Positions 53,236 to 64,000 of a DNA stretch of 64,000 nt are shown one piece after another (within the stretch, counting starts at the first letter, position 1; the number at the start of each line of letters is the position of its first letter). The translations under genes were made by a program, and so were the position numbers. The DNA is taken from assembly GCF_050947875.1 (NCBI RefSeq), contig NC_134573.1, forward strand, positions 47,564,115 to 47,628,114, written 5' to 3'. Origin of the DNA: Dermacentor variabilis (lineage: Eukaryota > Arthropoda > Arachnida > Ixodida > Ixodidae). The notes under the pieces are model-generated. The model was not told the DNA's origin, searched no databases, and saw nothing but the letters and a program-made list of their open reading frames with translations.

Positions 53236-54060
53236 TAGGCGTACGCAGAATAGAATATTTATAATCCTGTGACATCCCCAGCTTGGGCTCCGAGGTGGGC
53301 GGCAATCACTTCTATCGAATGCAGTCATGCTATATGTGGCTTCTAGTTTCCCCCCACTCCTTGAAGAGGAGGCGAACCGATGAAACCTTCAACTTTCTCA
53401 TGAAACCAAAAGAAATATTTCCCAAGTACCATGAAATACATAGTCAACATGAAACCAAGACAATCCGTGCAATATCCCCATTTGTTGTCGCAAAATGTCT
53501 GACAGAAGCAATCGGCTCTGGCTAAAATGTGAAGTGGCGACCTTCTAAGTGCGTGACAATCTTCAATACGGCATACTTATAAAACATGTTGCGTTTGGTG
53601 GCATTGCTGTCTCTGTGGGGCCCCACCAGTCAATGAACACTGTGTGTGGTGTCATTTCTGATGACGACCTCCTTGAACTCAGCGAAAGCGAGCTGTTGGA
53701 CGGATGGCAAGACCAAAACCTGGTGAAGGTGCAGTGAATTAAGTTAAGGCGCGATGAAAAGGAAATTCCAACAAAGATTATTATAATTAGGTTTGGAACA
53801 AGTGAACTGCCTGGTTGCAATCGAAACCGGATATTGTAAACTTCGCGTACGGCCGTACATTCCCAACCTGCGCGGATGCTACAAGTAACGGCGTTTTGGG
53901 CACGGGTCTCAGAGCTGCCGAGTGCGCGCTAATTGTGCAAAATGTGCATCTAAAGGCCACACCTCAGACAGGTGTGCTTTTGCAACCCACTGTGCTAACG
54001 TGGCGCCGGCCGCTCGGAAATTTCGGCCGCATGACGACCTCTCGCCGCATCTGCTACTCG
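52790..54060 (+). pseudogene. LINE 5' region and ORF1 (gag-like), broken
   Basis: 52790-53160 is a GC-rich leader, probably the LINE 5' UTR. ORF1 follows at 53280-54060 over several frames: FPKYHEIHSQHETKTIRAISPFVVAKC, ISDDDLLELSESELLDGWQDQ, then CHSQP-like remains of a first CCHC finger and ANCAKCASKGHTSDRCAFATHC (53920-53990), a CCHC finger pair of I-type ORF1 proteins. ORF1 binds the element RNA. The element stops at ~54060, so ORF2 is missing, the reverse of usual truncation. A TA microsatellite sits inside the leader. Confidence 0.65.
53184..53235. repeat. (TA)n microsatellite
   Basis: TA units with a few TGTA changes, inside the LINE 5' region. Confidence 0.95.
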
Positions 54061-54170
54061 GTGGCATTGGCAGAAGCCATCCATTAGCGTCCCTGTGTGT
54101 GCTCCCAATGTGAGCATATGCAGCGACACTAACATTGGCATGGGCTATAATTTTAAGGATATCCAGTCAG

Positions 54171-54963
54171 TTTATAGGGACACTAAATGCAAATATTAAG
54201 TGAAGTTAATGTGATGGATGAGGGCTCTAGAATTTCTAAGGCGTCATTAATATTGCAAACAGAGCCCTAATAATTGAGAAATTGAGATAAACACAGGACA
54301 TGATAAGAGAGACTCCCCCGGGGCATTCAAGTAGTTGACCGATGACGAATGCACTCCTCAGTTAAATTCTGTCACTAGTACTCAAGCACTCGTTGCAGAA
54401 AACATCGTTGTATTATAAGACGAAATAAAATGCTACTTGTCCCGTTCCATTTCATCTTTAGAAAAGAAAAAACTATTTGAAATTACCCTTGCCAACGATG
54501 GTGGCGGTCGAAAGGTTTCCTTTTCGCTCGATTCCGCGCCGCACACGCTTTATCGTTTCAGTAGTTTCGTTATCGCGTAGTGCTACGCTGGTTTAGCTGC
54601 CTGGCGAAACTCGCACAAATTGCAAGTAGCCGAGAATTCAGCCTACATGTGGTGCCGCGGGACGACCTAACCGTCTACGCCACTCGACCAAAAAGCAGCT
54701 GCAGCAGCGAATCCAACGCTCTCTCTTGGCTCTGTACCGCCGTCTGTCGGGCTCCGTTTTACTCAATGACGGCAGCAAACGGCACAACTCCAGCGGTTGG
54801 GCGGCGGGAGATTTGAATTTCGAAAAAGGTAGTCGGACCTTTCAGAGGCAATTTTCTCGTAAACTAATCTCTCCTTGGCAAGAAAAAAGCATCGGGAGGC
54901 TTCTGGAATGGTATATAGACAGTTCACGTCGACTTAGTATTTGCCTTTCCTGTCCCTTTAATA
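54171..54963. mobile_element. Non-autonomous DNA transposon with terminal inverted repeats
   Basis: The left end is TATAGGGACACTAAATGCAA and TATTAAGT follows. The right end, reversed, is TTAAAGGGACAGGAAAGGCA and TACTAAGT follows. About 790 bp without a transposase frame. The right end lies in TTTAAT, so a TTAA target is possible. The same end type is familiar from many tick repeat copies. Confidence 0.65.
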
Positions 54964-55649
54964 GGTCGCGCCGTTTCGACCGCTGCTGCAGCTTCGGCCT
55001 GAGACCGAAACCGTACCAGGGCGCGACGCAGAGTTCCAAGTAGCACCGGCATGGTGTTGGAGATAGGCAGTGCCTCTCTAATCAGTGCCCCCCAAAGAAA
55101 GATTCCAGAGCACGCTTCTGCGTGCACGCATGAGCAATTTGTGGCTGTCTCGGCAAATCTCACCGTTGCGCACCGCGGCGCCGTTTCATCCAATCATCGT
55201 CGCCCCAGTGCGCCCCGTTGCGCACTGGTGCGATTTGCGGAATTCGCTAATAGCTCACGTTCTCTAAGTATCTCTAATACTTACCACCCACCCCCTTGCC
55301 TTTTCAGCCATATGGCGAATTCCGATGCATGATAGTATCCTGTGAGAGAAATGAACATGTCAAGAAAGCAAGCACCTAGAAATACTTTAGCAAGCCTGGG
55401 AAACTCCTGCTATGAAACAGAAAGGGTAAAAAACCCCTCTGTAACGTTTTATGCCAACCAAAAAGCTCGGAAGAGCGTCAATTAGGGAGCTTTACACCGC
55501 ACGTCTGACGCTTGCCTCGCGTGAGGTCGTTCGTGAGGCGTTCCCGGTTGGAATTCGCCTTGTTTTACTAAACAAAGTGCGAGATGAAAAATATTTGAAC
55601 TAATAAAAAGAATCATGAGCAAGCTTTCCGAGTGCAAACACTTGCGAAC
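54964..55649. other. No recognised gene
   Basis: Mixed GC-rich then AT-rich sequence. A strong-looking acceptor (CCCCCTTGCCTTTTCAG, ~55290-55306) precedes only a short open stretch (MANSDA then stop), so it is not called an exon. Confidence 0.4.
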
Positions 55650-56165
55650 TCATTCATTCATAAGCGTTAAGAATTTCCATTCTCGGGACTTGTTTTCGTA
55701 CCGAACACTGTCGTTTAGGCGCCGGTACAAGTGCTTCAGAGAAATATTCGTTCTGTACCAGCGGACATGCTTAGAAAAACTTCTTTCGTGTCCATTTTCG
55801 CAGTATTCAACAATCCTGAACTGTTCATGCGTCGGCAAATATAACGTCAATGCTGTCACAGCCTTGCTCAACTTGTGCGCCTTTAAAAACTCGGCGCGCT
55901 TGGCAAGTTGCTCAACAACAGCGTAATTGCGCGCGAAAGCGTTTAGGACTGACATTCGCTGGGTAAACAAACCTTGCTCTGTCAATTTCCTTACAATGGC
56001 GGATTGTGGAACTCTCTGTGAAGCGATGATTAATTTGTTTACCGTAAAAGCGTCTGCGCACTTATCGCATTTCAGTTTTTTCAGAGTCATCTGCAGTGCG
56101 GACCTTGTCACATAGGCTTTGACAGGTGCAGCGTCCTTTAGTTTTGAAAGTGCCTGCGTGGTCAT
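55650..56165 (-). CDS. Transposase-like or unknown 171-residue frame
   Basis: Open minus-strand frame containing CDKCADAFTVNKLII, RVPQSAIVRKLTEQGLF, NAFARNYAVVEQLAKR and a basic C-terminus with YRTNISLKHLYRRLN. The C-x2-C spacing followed by '...L...GGLF/P'-type text is reminiscent of the zinc-binding end of P-element/THAP-type transposases, but the match is weak. The frame is open with a Met start, but there is no second piece in the expected place upstream. I do not name a function. Confidence 0.35.
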   Translation of the reverse strand: MTTQALSKLKDAAPVKAYVTRSALQMTLKKLKCDKCADAFTVNKLIIASQRVPQSAIVRKLTEQGLFTQRMSVLNAFARNYAVVEQLAKRAEFLKAHKLSKAVTALTLYLPTHEQFRIVEYCENGHERSFSKHVRWYRTNISLKHLYRRLNDSVRYENKSREWKFLTLMNE

Positions 56166-56999
56166 GACGAGATTTCAGCTTTATCGGGGCAACATTTTCT
56201 CTCTTGCTAACTTCTCGCAGCTTCAGTCTTTGTCAGGGTGTTTTGCCGTTGATTTTCCCTTATACGGTAGGGTGTTTTGTAAGCGCACTTTATTATCACT
56301 TTCGTAGAAGTGCTTATAGGTGTGTGTGACATTGAGAGTGATCCAGCCTTCAGTACATTGAAACTGGTACTTAAGGATGTCTGTCACTAATTTCCCGAGG
56401 AGCGTGAAAGAAATATCGAGCCAGTCAAAACGATAGCTGGCGATCTCCACGACTGCTCGGGTTGGCTGATGAACAGCGCCGGGATGTTGGCCTGGTCACT
56501 CACTCTGCCGGCGTAAGTGTTATTTTCCCTCCATTGATCTAGACAGTCCAGAAGATAATGACAAAGGAAGTACAGAATTATGGAATTTGTCCCTTAAGAG
56601 ATGTTTCTTACAGGGACTTGCCACATTAACGATTTTCCACCGCTTCATCACGGCATCGACGAAAGCAGCATTTCGTGGTGGTTTAAGTTGTGCTTCGACC
56701 GGTGACATAAAGACAATTAGGCCCAGATTCAGTGAATATTGGCACAGTTATCTTTAAATTGCTTTTTATGTCTCACATGGTGAAATGTTCTTTGTTGATA
56801 GATGTAGCCCTACCGCAACGGCTGGTCGCACTCCGAATGGTAAGCCACTGTACTATGTTTCACTTGCTGTCGCTTCAGCTCTCGCAGACGTGCAACATCG
56901 TGAGGAGGCTTGTCCCGGAAGAATGGCGTCCTATTGCGCTTGGTCGGATAGTACTGCAGCCGTAACAATTTTAATGCGACTGCCATTCTTTGCCTTCCT
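56166..56999. other. No recognised gene
   Basis: Continuation of the unknown frame's flank; short minus-strand frames (56223-56450, 56520-56708) might be further exons or remains of the same element. The plus side gives no motif. Confidence 0.3.
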
Positions 57000-57890
57000 T
57001 GCCTCTCCGGCTCTCGTCATGCCTTCTTCGTCACGCGATCATCGTCATAGAGGCGTCGTGATACAGTCGTCGCCACGCCATTTTCATCCTACGCTCCTGT
57101 TTGTTCATCCAATTCTCCTCATACCATTACCATGCCATCTTCATCAGTACGTCGTCATCATACAGTCATCGTCACGCATTCGTTGTCATACCGTCATCGC
57201 GATGCCGTTATGGTCGCTCCATGGTCGTGATTCTAACTTCATCCTTCGCCTCTCGCTACGCCATCGCCTTGATGCAATCGCCGCCACACAGTCGTCTTTA
57301 TAACATCATCCTCATACTGGCCTCGTCTAGCTATCGCCGTCAATCCTTCGTCATTCCATTGTGATAAGATGCTGTTGTGATGCCGTCGTCGTTACTGCGT
57401 CGCTGTAAGACAGTCGCTTTGTTATGTCATAGTCGTCACTACGTCGTGGTCTTACAGTCGTCGTTATGTGTTTGTTGTTATACCATCGTCGCGATGTTCT
57501 CGTGGTCGTTCCATTCTCGTCACTCTGACTTCGTCATCCGACTCTCGCCAAGTTATTGTTCGTCGTTAGACAATTGCTTTCATCCGTCCGTTCTCACACC
57601 GTTGTCGTCACGTCGTAGTTGTCAATCTAGCTGTATCATCTAATTGTCGTATTACCGCCTTCGTCACGCCATGGTCGTCGTAGACTCGTCGTCATCCCGT
57701 TGTCCTCAGGTCTTAGTCATGCTGTCTTCCTTAAACCACCTTCATCATTTAAGAATCGTCGCCTCATTGTCCACATGCCATCGTCGTTATACCGCCTTAG
57801 TCTTTCTCCTTCGTCAATTTATCGTCGTCTGTGCATCGGCATTTATGCAGTCGAAGTCATACAATCGCCCTCATGCCGCCATGCTCATGG
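57000..57890. repeat. CGTC-rich degenerate minisatellite
   Basis: Made of short units such as GTCGTCATACAGTCATCGTC and CGTCACGCCAT with many changes. A larger unit is seen twice: GTCATACCGTCATCGCGATG (57188) and GTTATACCATCGTCGCGATG (57478), both followed by TGGTCG(C/T)TCCAT and CATCC(T/G)..CTCTCGC, ~290 bp apart. Long Ser-rich reading frames here are made by the repeat and are not genes. Confidence 0.75.
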
Positions 57891-58928
57891 AGCACTATAG
57901 AAAGTGCGTAACAGAGGAAATTGGCATGATACTGGTGTATACTGCATTTAGCCGACTCAACCGAAGTCTCAGAAGGGCCACTACAAATTTTAAATCAAGC
58001 CACTGCAGGAGTACGGTGCGTCGCTACAATCCTCCAATGATAATCGCATTGCCGCCGACAGTCATCGTGACATGAGTTCTGCCGTAATTATTTCTCAGTG
58101 GCTTCCGCGTTTTAGGAGATACTGCCAGTTCATGTCTCGTAAGCGCTTTTATGGTTATCTTAATCCGCATGCGATGTTTTGTTCATGCACAAAGATCTTC
58201 CTTAATCGCCAGTGCTTCCAGCGCATGTCACTCACGTTAGCGACGCTGTCAGCGCACCAATGGGCAATTCTAGACGTGTTCCCGAAAGATTTCTCCCGCT
58301 TCTTGGGTAGTTTACTGCCCAACAGGCAGGTGTTTCAGGGGAAAAAAATGGAGGCATCCCGTGCTGTCGAAAGGCCACTGCACAGTAGCGAAGCGCTAAT
58401 TTCCTGGACAAGGCAGTTTACTTCCGGTTCCTTTAGCCGCGGGTGCACGATGCGCGCAATCGAGCGCATCGAGCACATAGAAATAAGGAATTGTTATCTT
58501 TATTGATGAGACGCCCTATTCCAAAACCCAGTATCCTGTGTCCAGTGCCACGTCGGATTATGGGCCCACTGACGCGTGCTGGATGCTGGGGCACTGGGCA
58601 GGCGTAGCATTCTGGGAGGCGCTAGGTGCTGGTGCGAAAAGCAGCTCTAGAGCATAAAATACACGGTGCCTGGCCACCTCATATATGTTTTTTTTAATAC
58701 AGAAAGCAACAGAGAACGTTTTACTGCAATAGAAATATAAGGGAAAAACAAGTAAAAAAAAAGGTTTGGACGAGGATTTGATAATCTGACCTAGAAATCC
58801 CAAACCCAGCACTTCACCACAACGCCACTTCAGGCTTCGTTCTTTCTTTGTTGGCTCATTTGCAAGCTCACTTGTTATCAACACCGGAGTTAAGAGAACA
58901 AACATGTTAAATACGTATGTAACTTCTA
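57891..58928. other. No recognised gene
   Basis: A plus-strand frame at 58072-58506 shows no motif. GC-rich at 58420-58620. Unassigned. Confidence 0.35.
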
Positions 58929-59183
58929 CTAACAAGCATGATTGCAATCGCATCCCAATTCTCTTAGCTTTATCAAGGTTTCTAACCTCGACAGCAATTC
59001 CGGATGGCATTGTCGCGCTTTTTTCACCTCCGCATAAGCGTTTATACTTTCTTGTAAGTACATTCGTGCCGGTCGAGCTTCTGTGTCAAAGTAATACCCA
59101 GCCATTCTGGCGCGCAAAAGTCTATGAAGGCCAACGAGCACTACTCGATCAAAAGGAAGACCACCATCATCGTTTTCTGTCAC
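58929..59183 (-). pseudogene. Possible C-terminal fragment of a LINE polyprotein
   Basis: The minus frame reads NDDGGLPFDRVVLVGLHRLLRARMAGYYF, then ARPARMYLQESINAYAEVKK and LLSRLETLIKLRE. The 'LVGLH..L...RM' block with the later helices resembles C-termini of some tick LINE proteins, but I have no catalytic motif to confirm it. Only ~85 residues. Confidence 0.4.
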
Positions 59184-61781
59184 TAGATACCTGATGCCGT
59201 CGGGATCTAGCGGAAGTTATTTTTAACTGTCCTTTGTAAAACATCCGAAAATATATTCCTCCTCAACAATGCAGGAAAATATGATTTATCGTCTCGGGCT
59301 GTTTACAAATTAAACAGTGACTTCCTCAAGTTACGAAAAAGCGGCTGTTTTCCTCCAAAACTCTCTTTACTGATAGCGTTCAAGTTTCAACATTGAAAAA
59401 GACAGTTTTAACCCCTGGTGAAGCTTGCCTACTCCTCACTAGCTTTAGGACATTCTGGCCATGGCTACCACTGTAGAGGCATTTATATAAAGGCACAGGA
59501 AATTCAGTATCGCACAGATTGCTAGACAGTGTTTTCTGTTGGACAGAACTCAGATATTCTTTTGAAAAACGTACACTTAAGAAGCGCACAGTGGAGACAA
59601 CCTCCTTAAAAAGCCCGTAACGGTTCCAGGAGGGCTGTTTGTGGCAACAATAAAATCTGGTAGCGCTTTACTCATTCTCAATTGACGTACACTGCGCAAG
59701 AAAGAGTCCCTGTCGTCCCGAAAAAATATAAATCCCTTTGCGAGTTAACGCACGAAGAGGTGTCCAATATATGCTCCCCCATCTTTGGCGCTCCTGAACA
59801 GGATCGTTCGACTGCACCACTTCCAACTCGATGCCCACACAAATACTGTAAATATTTGATGAAATTTCTAGATGTTCAGCCTAGAACAGCATCACACTTG
59901 CTTCGCACACCAAATCTTGTTGATAAAGAACAAATTGGCGAAGATGGACAGATTAGCCTCTTTCCACATGCGCACCTTCTCGAGGCTGTTTCACATGCTG
60001 CGACTGGAACGACGAAAATCGATGCAGTCGCACGCGTCGCAATGCGATTTTTAGAGGGCCCATTTCACATGATTGCGATTTCAACAATTAGACTGGTGCG
60101 ACGCTCAGGGTCGCTTGCTGCCAGTTCTCGCGGCACACGCTGTATAATTATTTTATTGTAATTAATAAAACGTTTACAATATAATATTATTGACTTTTCT
60201 TGATTAGACGCAAATAATATGCACGTTTAGTAAATTAAAAACGTGTAAAGATTTGTTTTGGAGTGCGCAATGGCGGTTTCTGCAGTTCAGTGCGGCATGG
60301 CGCACGTAAACCGCTGTTCGCAGATGGTTCAGCGCTGTGTGTTGTATCATCTGCCTTCTATGACCATTTCATTCTGCCTGCGCGACGCCAATCTGCAAGA
60401 TGACCGGTCGACAAGTTCTTATAGCTGCCCTCACCGCATATGCAGTATTCGTAATTCGGCTGCCACGAAGTCGTCGTGTCAGCCGAACAAGATTTTCGCG
60501 CTACCCGTCCTCGGCGTCAGCTTCTGGAGAAATTATGTGTGTACATTGCTCGTGATTGCGCATATGCGGTGCCCGCTTCTAGCCCAATTCTTGCGCCAAA
60601 CGCAACAACAAGCACCAACCTGAAAGCCCGTGTGTGCCCCTGAACGACGCCGCAAATGATCTGTGTGATTACTGGACGTGGAATGAAAATTGTGTTGTGA
60701 AATTCAGCCTTAGCGCCAGCCTGGTGCATCCATCGCCACGGGGGGCGCTGTGAATATATATGTGGGAGCCCTGTCTAAATATTTCTAAAGGCGCAAAAGC
60801 CGACGCATCAAATGTTTTGAGCAGTTACCGTCACTTTTGTAGAAATTTGTACGTTGTAACCTAGCATCTAAAAGACACGTTTCTCGTCCACTTTGTTGTC
60901 CAGTGTCTCGCGCTGGTAGTATACTCGGAACTTCTAACAAGAAGAGCATATCAATACGCACCATCCATAATGCAGGATCGTAGGCCCACGGCAGGCGCAC
61001 TTGCCATAGTTTTTCAGCTTTCTGCTCAGCCTTGCACGCCGCTCACGGTTAGCCTGCTTTCTCGAAATAAGTATAAACATTATATTATTAATGCTATTAG
61101 ATATTGTAGTTTCTTCACTCTAATTTATATAAACCATCCAGATTTCTTAAGCTAGTCATGCATTTAACCGGTATTAGATCAACATTGTTACGAAATGCTT
61201 ATGGGAGTCATTTCAAACTAGATTGCTCAGCCAGAGAAAGTACAAATGCAAGCCCCAATGTTTATTCCAATTTGGTATTCCTAAACAGATTATATTGACA
61301 GAGTTTTATGCCTGCTTGCAATGTCTGCAATTCAATTTTCAGAGCTGGAGAAACTGATTCCTTTTCTTGCTGTCGAAAGGCTGCTTGAATGTCGATAGCA
61401 AGCTATAATTATTCATTTCGAAAGTGTTAAGCAATGACTATATCTCTAAGCTTATCAATGCGTTTTTGTTCCACGAACACAATTAAGTTTTCTTTCTCCC
61501 TCTCATTGACAGCCATGAAATGAAACTGTTCACTTTGATAAGTATCAGGATGGAAACGTTCTGGAGTTTGTCCTGAGCATTTCTCTGCATCCTATAGTGT
61601 GCATGTTTGTATCAAGTTCAGGTGTTGCAATCACAGTGATCTGCGCATATTTTCATATTGTAACAAACGAATTTATTGAACTTTGTTTTCAGATCTACAA
61701 TGTGGCCATGCAGTAATGAACACATTATTAAGCAAAAAAAAAAAAGCTGCAAGTTCAGTGCACGTGCTGGAATCTATGCGA
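59184..61781. other. No recognised gene
   Basis: Frames at 59682-60161 (plus) and 60258-60623 (plus) have no known motif. The second begins after an AT-rich stretch with AATAAAACG at 60164-60172. About 60700-60790 ends in a GC-to-TATATA boundary that might be part of an LTR or a promoter, but I found no second copy. Confidence 0.35.
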
Positions 61782-62013
61782 CACCCGCCGTGGTTGCTCT
61801 GTCGCTATGATGTTGGGCTGCTGAGCACGAGGTCGCGGGATCGAATCCCGGCCACGGCAGCGGCATTTCGATAGGGGCGAAAACACCCGTGTACTTAGAT
61901 TTAGGTGCACGTTAAAGAACCCCATGTGGTTTAACTTCCCGGAGTCCTCCCTTACGGCGTGCCTCATAATCAGAAAGTGGTTTTGGCACGTAAAATCCCA
62001 TAATTTAATTTTT
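61782..62013 (+). mobile_element. tRNA-derived SINE with 11-bp target duplication
   Basis: AATCTATGCGA at 61771-61781 and 62014-62024. Plus orientation: ACCCGCCGTGGTTGCTCTGT start, GCGGGATCGAATCCCGGCC (B box) and the conserved body to AAAATCCCATAATTTAATTT. Same family as the SINEs at 4516, 38890 and 51339. Confidence 0.92.
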
Positions 62014-63414
62014 AATCTATGCGAAGTGAAGTTTTTGTCAATGGGTCAATTAAATGCTGGTAAAGTAACGGCTATATATACAATTTGTCCTGTTTTCAAC
62101 AATCTAATATGTCATCTTTTACAGCGTTTGCTTATGCACCGCATAGGTCGCAACCTTAATGCCATGTAATGTTTATGCACTACACTGTTCACAAACCATA
62201 CCGAAATGCAAACGGCAGTTAATGTAGATGCAGACTACGACACATGAACACAGTGACATTTGTTGAGCAAGGAATGGTGCGAGGTGTATGCAGATGAATG
62301 ACTGACACGTATTTATGTACTTATTTACTTATATACCTCACAGGCTGCAAGGTTGGAGTATAAGGTGAAGGGGAATAAAAACGTAGTTACGAAAGGAAGA
62401 AGGGTACAACATTAAGAAAAAAGATCAACAAAAAGAGCAGCACCAATACAATGCACCAACTAGCCTAACTTGCTTTACTGGCACAACATTACACAATACT
62501 TAAGAAACAATAACAGAAAAAATTACTGCCGATGCACCCTGTACAGTTTGTAAACCAGCGAAGCTGAAATGAGCGGCCCCAGTGTTTATCACTGGGTTAA
62601 TTCCGACGGTTTATTCAAGTCTTTCTATATTATTGGTTATGTATGTGTTTCTTAATGAGATTACGCATACGTTTGGCTTGGGTTTATCGCATTGCTTATT
62701 TGGAATGGCACACATCGCGCTTCGCAAGATCTCGATCATAAAAAATGCAATGAGTGGTCCATTGTGTTAATCCAGCGGGTCCATCAAAGTCTTTCTAAAT
62801 TATGTCACATATTTGTGTTTTGTAATGGGTTAATCAAAGTATTTATGACTCAGTTATACGCTGTAGTTACCAAGTGACACACCGGGTCTGCACATTTCAT
62901 TTAAATAAATACAGGGACACATCTTTGAACCTATTGGGAAGTCGGAGAGACTGAAGCTCTGCTGCGAGAGAGAAACGACGTTTATTGGTGTAGCCAATGG
63001 CCCACCACACCTTTACTGCGAGATAGTTATGACATCATGATCTTGTCTTAACCCCGCCCCACTCTGTGTCCCTTCCTTGCAATAATGCGTAGATAAGTGT
63101 ATGTTTTAAATGCATAAGCATTTCTATTTCTACCCGAGAAGAAATTTTTCCGTCCATCATGCAAGACAAATAATGGCTCACACCCCCCTAAACAATGGCT
63201 CATACCCCCACACTAGGGTTTTTGTGATTGAACCACGAGTGCTTCGCGTAGGCATATACAGCTCCACTGTAAGAAGAATGAAAACCTTTCTGCTAGGGAC
63301 CAAGGCGATCATGAGGTGTATTAGCAAATGAAAGTTTATCGAACATGCCGAGTAAATACTGGTCGACAAGCAATAAATCAAATTTACACAAAAAGCAGAA
63401 GCAATATCTGATGT
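62014..63414. other. No recognised gene
   Basis: 62590-62640 and 62765-62805 look like diverged direct repeats (GTTAAT..CAAGTCTTTCTA and GTTAATCC..CAAAGTCTTTCTA). The rest is unassigned AT-rich sequence. Confidence 0.4.
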
Positions 63415-63850
63415 GTGTCTATACATATCCCAACAGGAGACGCATCCCTCTCTGAAAGCGTAACAGAGGCCATGCTGACACAAGATTCTCCCAGTGTCTT
63501 TGCTTCTACAGCTTTAATTTCTCTAGGCAGCCAATCTCCACAGAATGCTAGCTTCTTCCTCTACAATTCACTCTCGACATCTGAGCGTGCATTGCAGAGG
63601 AAGAAGCTAGCATACTATGCAGATCGGTTGCCTAGAAAAATTATGGAAGCTGCATATCTAAACATGGCTGGAGAATCTTCAATCAGGAGAAATGGATGCA
63701 TTTCCTGTCAGGAAACATACATTAATTTCTTGCTTCTCCTTGTTTGTGTATGTTCGGTTTATTGCTTGTCAGCCAGCATTTACTTGGCGTGTACATTAAA
63801 CTTTTATTCGATCATTTCGGCTTTCTTGTTCGTCTTATGTGTTCTCTGGC
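63415..63850 (+). other. Open frame, possible exon, function unknown
   Basis: Follows a possible acceptor (CATATCCCAACAG, to ~63436). The frame gives GDASLSESVTEAM, SFFLYNSLSTSERALQRKKL and RLPRKIMEAAYLN, ending near CISCQ where GTCAG precedes a non-conserved hydrophobic stretch. The Ser/Leu-rich text has no family I recognise. It could be an exon of a gene or of a transposon whose terminus follows. Confidence 0.25.
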
Positions 63851-64000
63851 AGGGTTGCCAGGTCCAAAATGTGAAAAGTAGCCAAAAAATCTCGGAAAGT
63901 AGCCAGAAAAGTAGCCAACTTTGGCTAGATACAGAAATGTAGCCAAAAAAGTAGCCACATTATGGAAAAACGTTGCATTTTCATTTATTATGTAACTCGG
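63851..64000 (+). mobile_element. Possible hAT-like terminus with AGTAGCC repeats, cut by the window edge
   Basis: CAGGGTTGCCAGG at 63851 resembles CAGGG-type ends of hAT elements. It is followed by at least five AGTAGCC(A)AAA units at 63876-63960. The far end lies outside the window, so neither target duplication nor transposase can be seen. Confidence 0.4.

Noticed and set aside
55290..55332. Splice acceptor and start of a host exon
   Set aside because: A good pyrimidine tract and AG, but only a few codons follow before a stop and no partner donor is visible.
57101..58075. Several Ser-rich open frames up to 172 codons
   Set aside because: They follow the CGTC minisatellite, whose units avoid stops by chance.

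Overview
The window looks like nuclear DNA of an animal, most likely an ixodid (hard) tick. I infer this from tRNA-derived SINEs of the kind known from ixodid ticks (three good copies and one diverged), from many broken retrotransposons of CR1, RTE, RNase H-bearing, Penelope and Ty3/gypsy types, from intron-like splice sites, and from long microsatellites. There are no bacterial operons, rRNA genes or CRISPR arrays. No species-level assignment is possible from sequence reading alone.

Almost everything recognisable is mobile DNA, often nested. From left to right: a broken IS630/Tc1/mariner-type transposase (0.2-1.3 kb); three LINE fragments (1.4-5.5 kb), one carrying a SINE; and a CR1-like LINE (5.6-15.2 kb) split by a young LTR retrotransposon (7697-14402, minus strand). 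That LTR element has two 658-bp LTRs that read as identical, a 4-bp target duplication and one intact 1503-codon gag-pol. Its pol order is protease - integrase - reverse transcriptase - RNase H, which is the Ty1/copia order joined to Ty3/gypsy-type domains (Gmr1-like). It is the most unusual object in the window.

From 15 to 22 kb lie a possible solo LTR, an 0.86-kb imperfect inverted repeat, strong hairpins and clusters of short CCAACTGG-type palindromes. From 22 to 33.2 kb there are two CMC/EnSpm (CACTA)-like transposase copies on the minus strand. The second is interrupted by a 5-kb gypsy element with 140-bp LTRs and by an RTE-like LINE; removing the RTE-like insertion rejoins the transposase frame. 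A divergently oriented multi-exon gene with a BEN-like domain lies at 34.2-36.8 kb on the plus strand. Its splice phases are consistent through six exons and it has one frameshift in an 11-G run.

From 37 to 64 kb: two non-autonomous DNA elements with terminal inverted repeats, a 200-bp CA repeat, a gypsy solo LTR beside a decayed relative, RTE-like, Penelope-like, CR1-like and RNase H-bearing LINE fragments, an internally deleted RTE copy with a 10-bp target duplication, a LINE ORF1 with its 5' region, a 0.9-kb CGTC-rich minisatellite, another SINE, and what may be a hAT-like terminus at the right edge. No ordinary host gene can be assigned with confidence except possibly the BEN-like gene, and that one may itself belong to a transposon.
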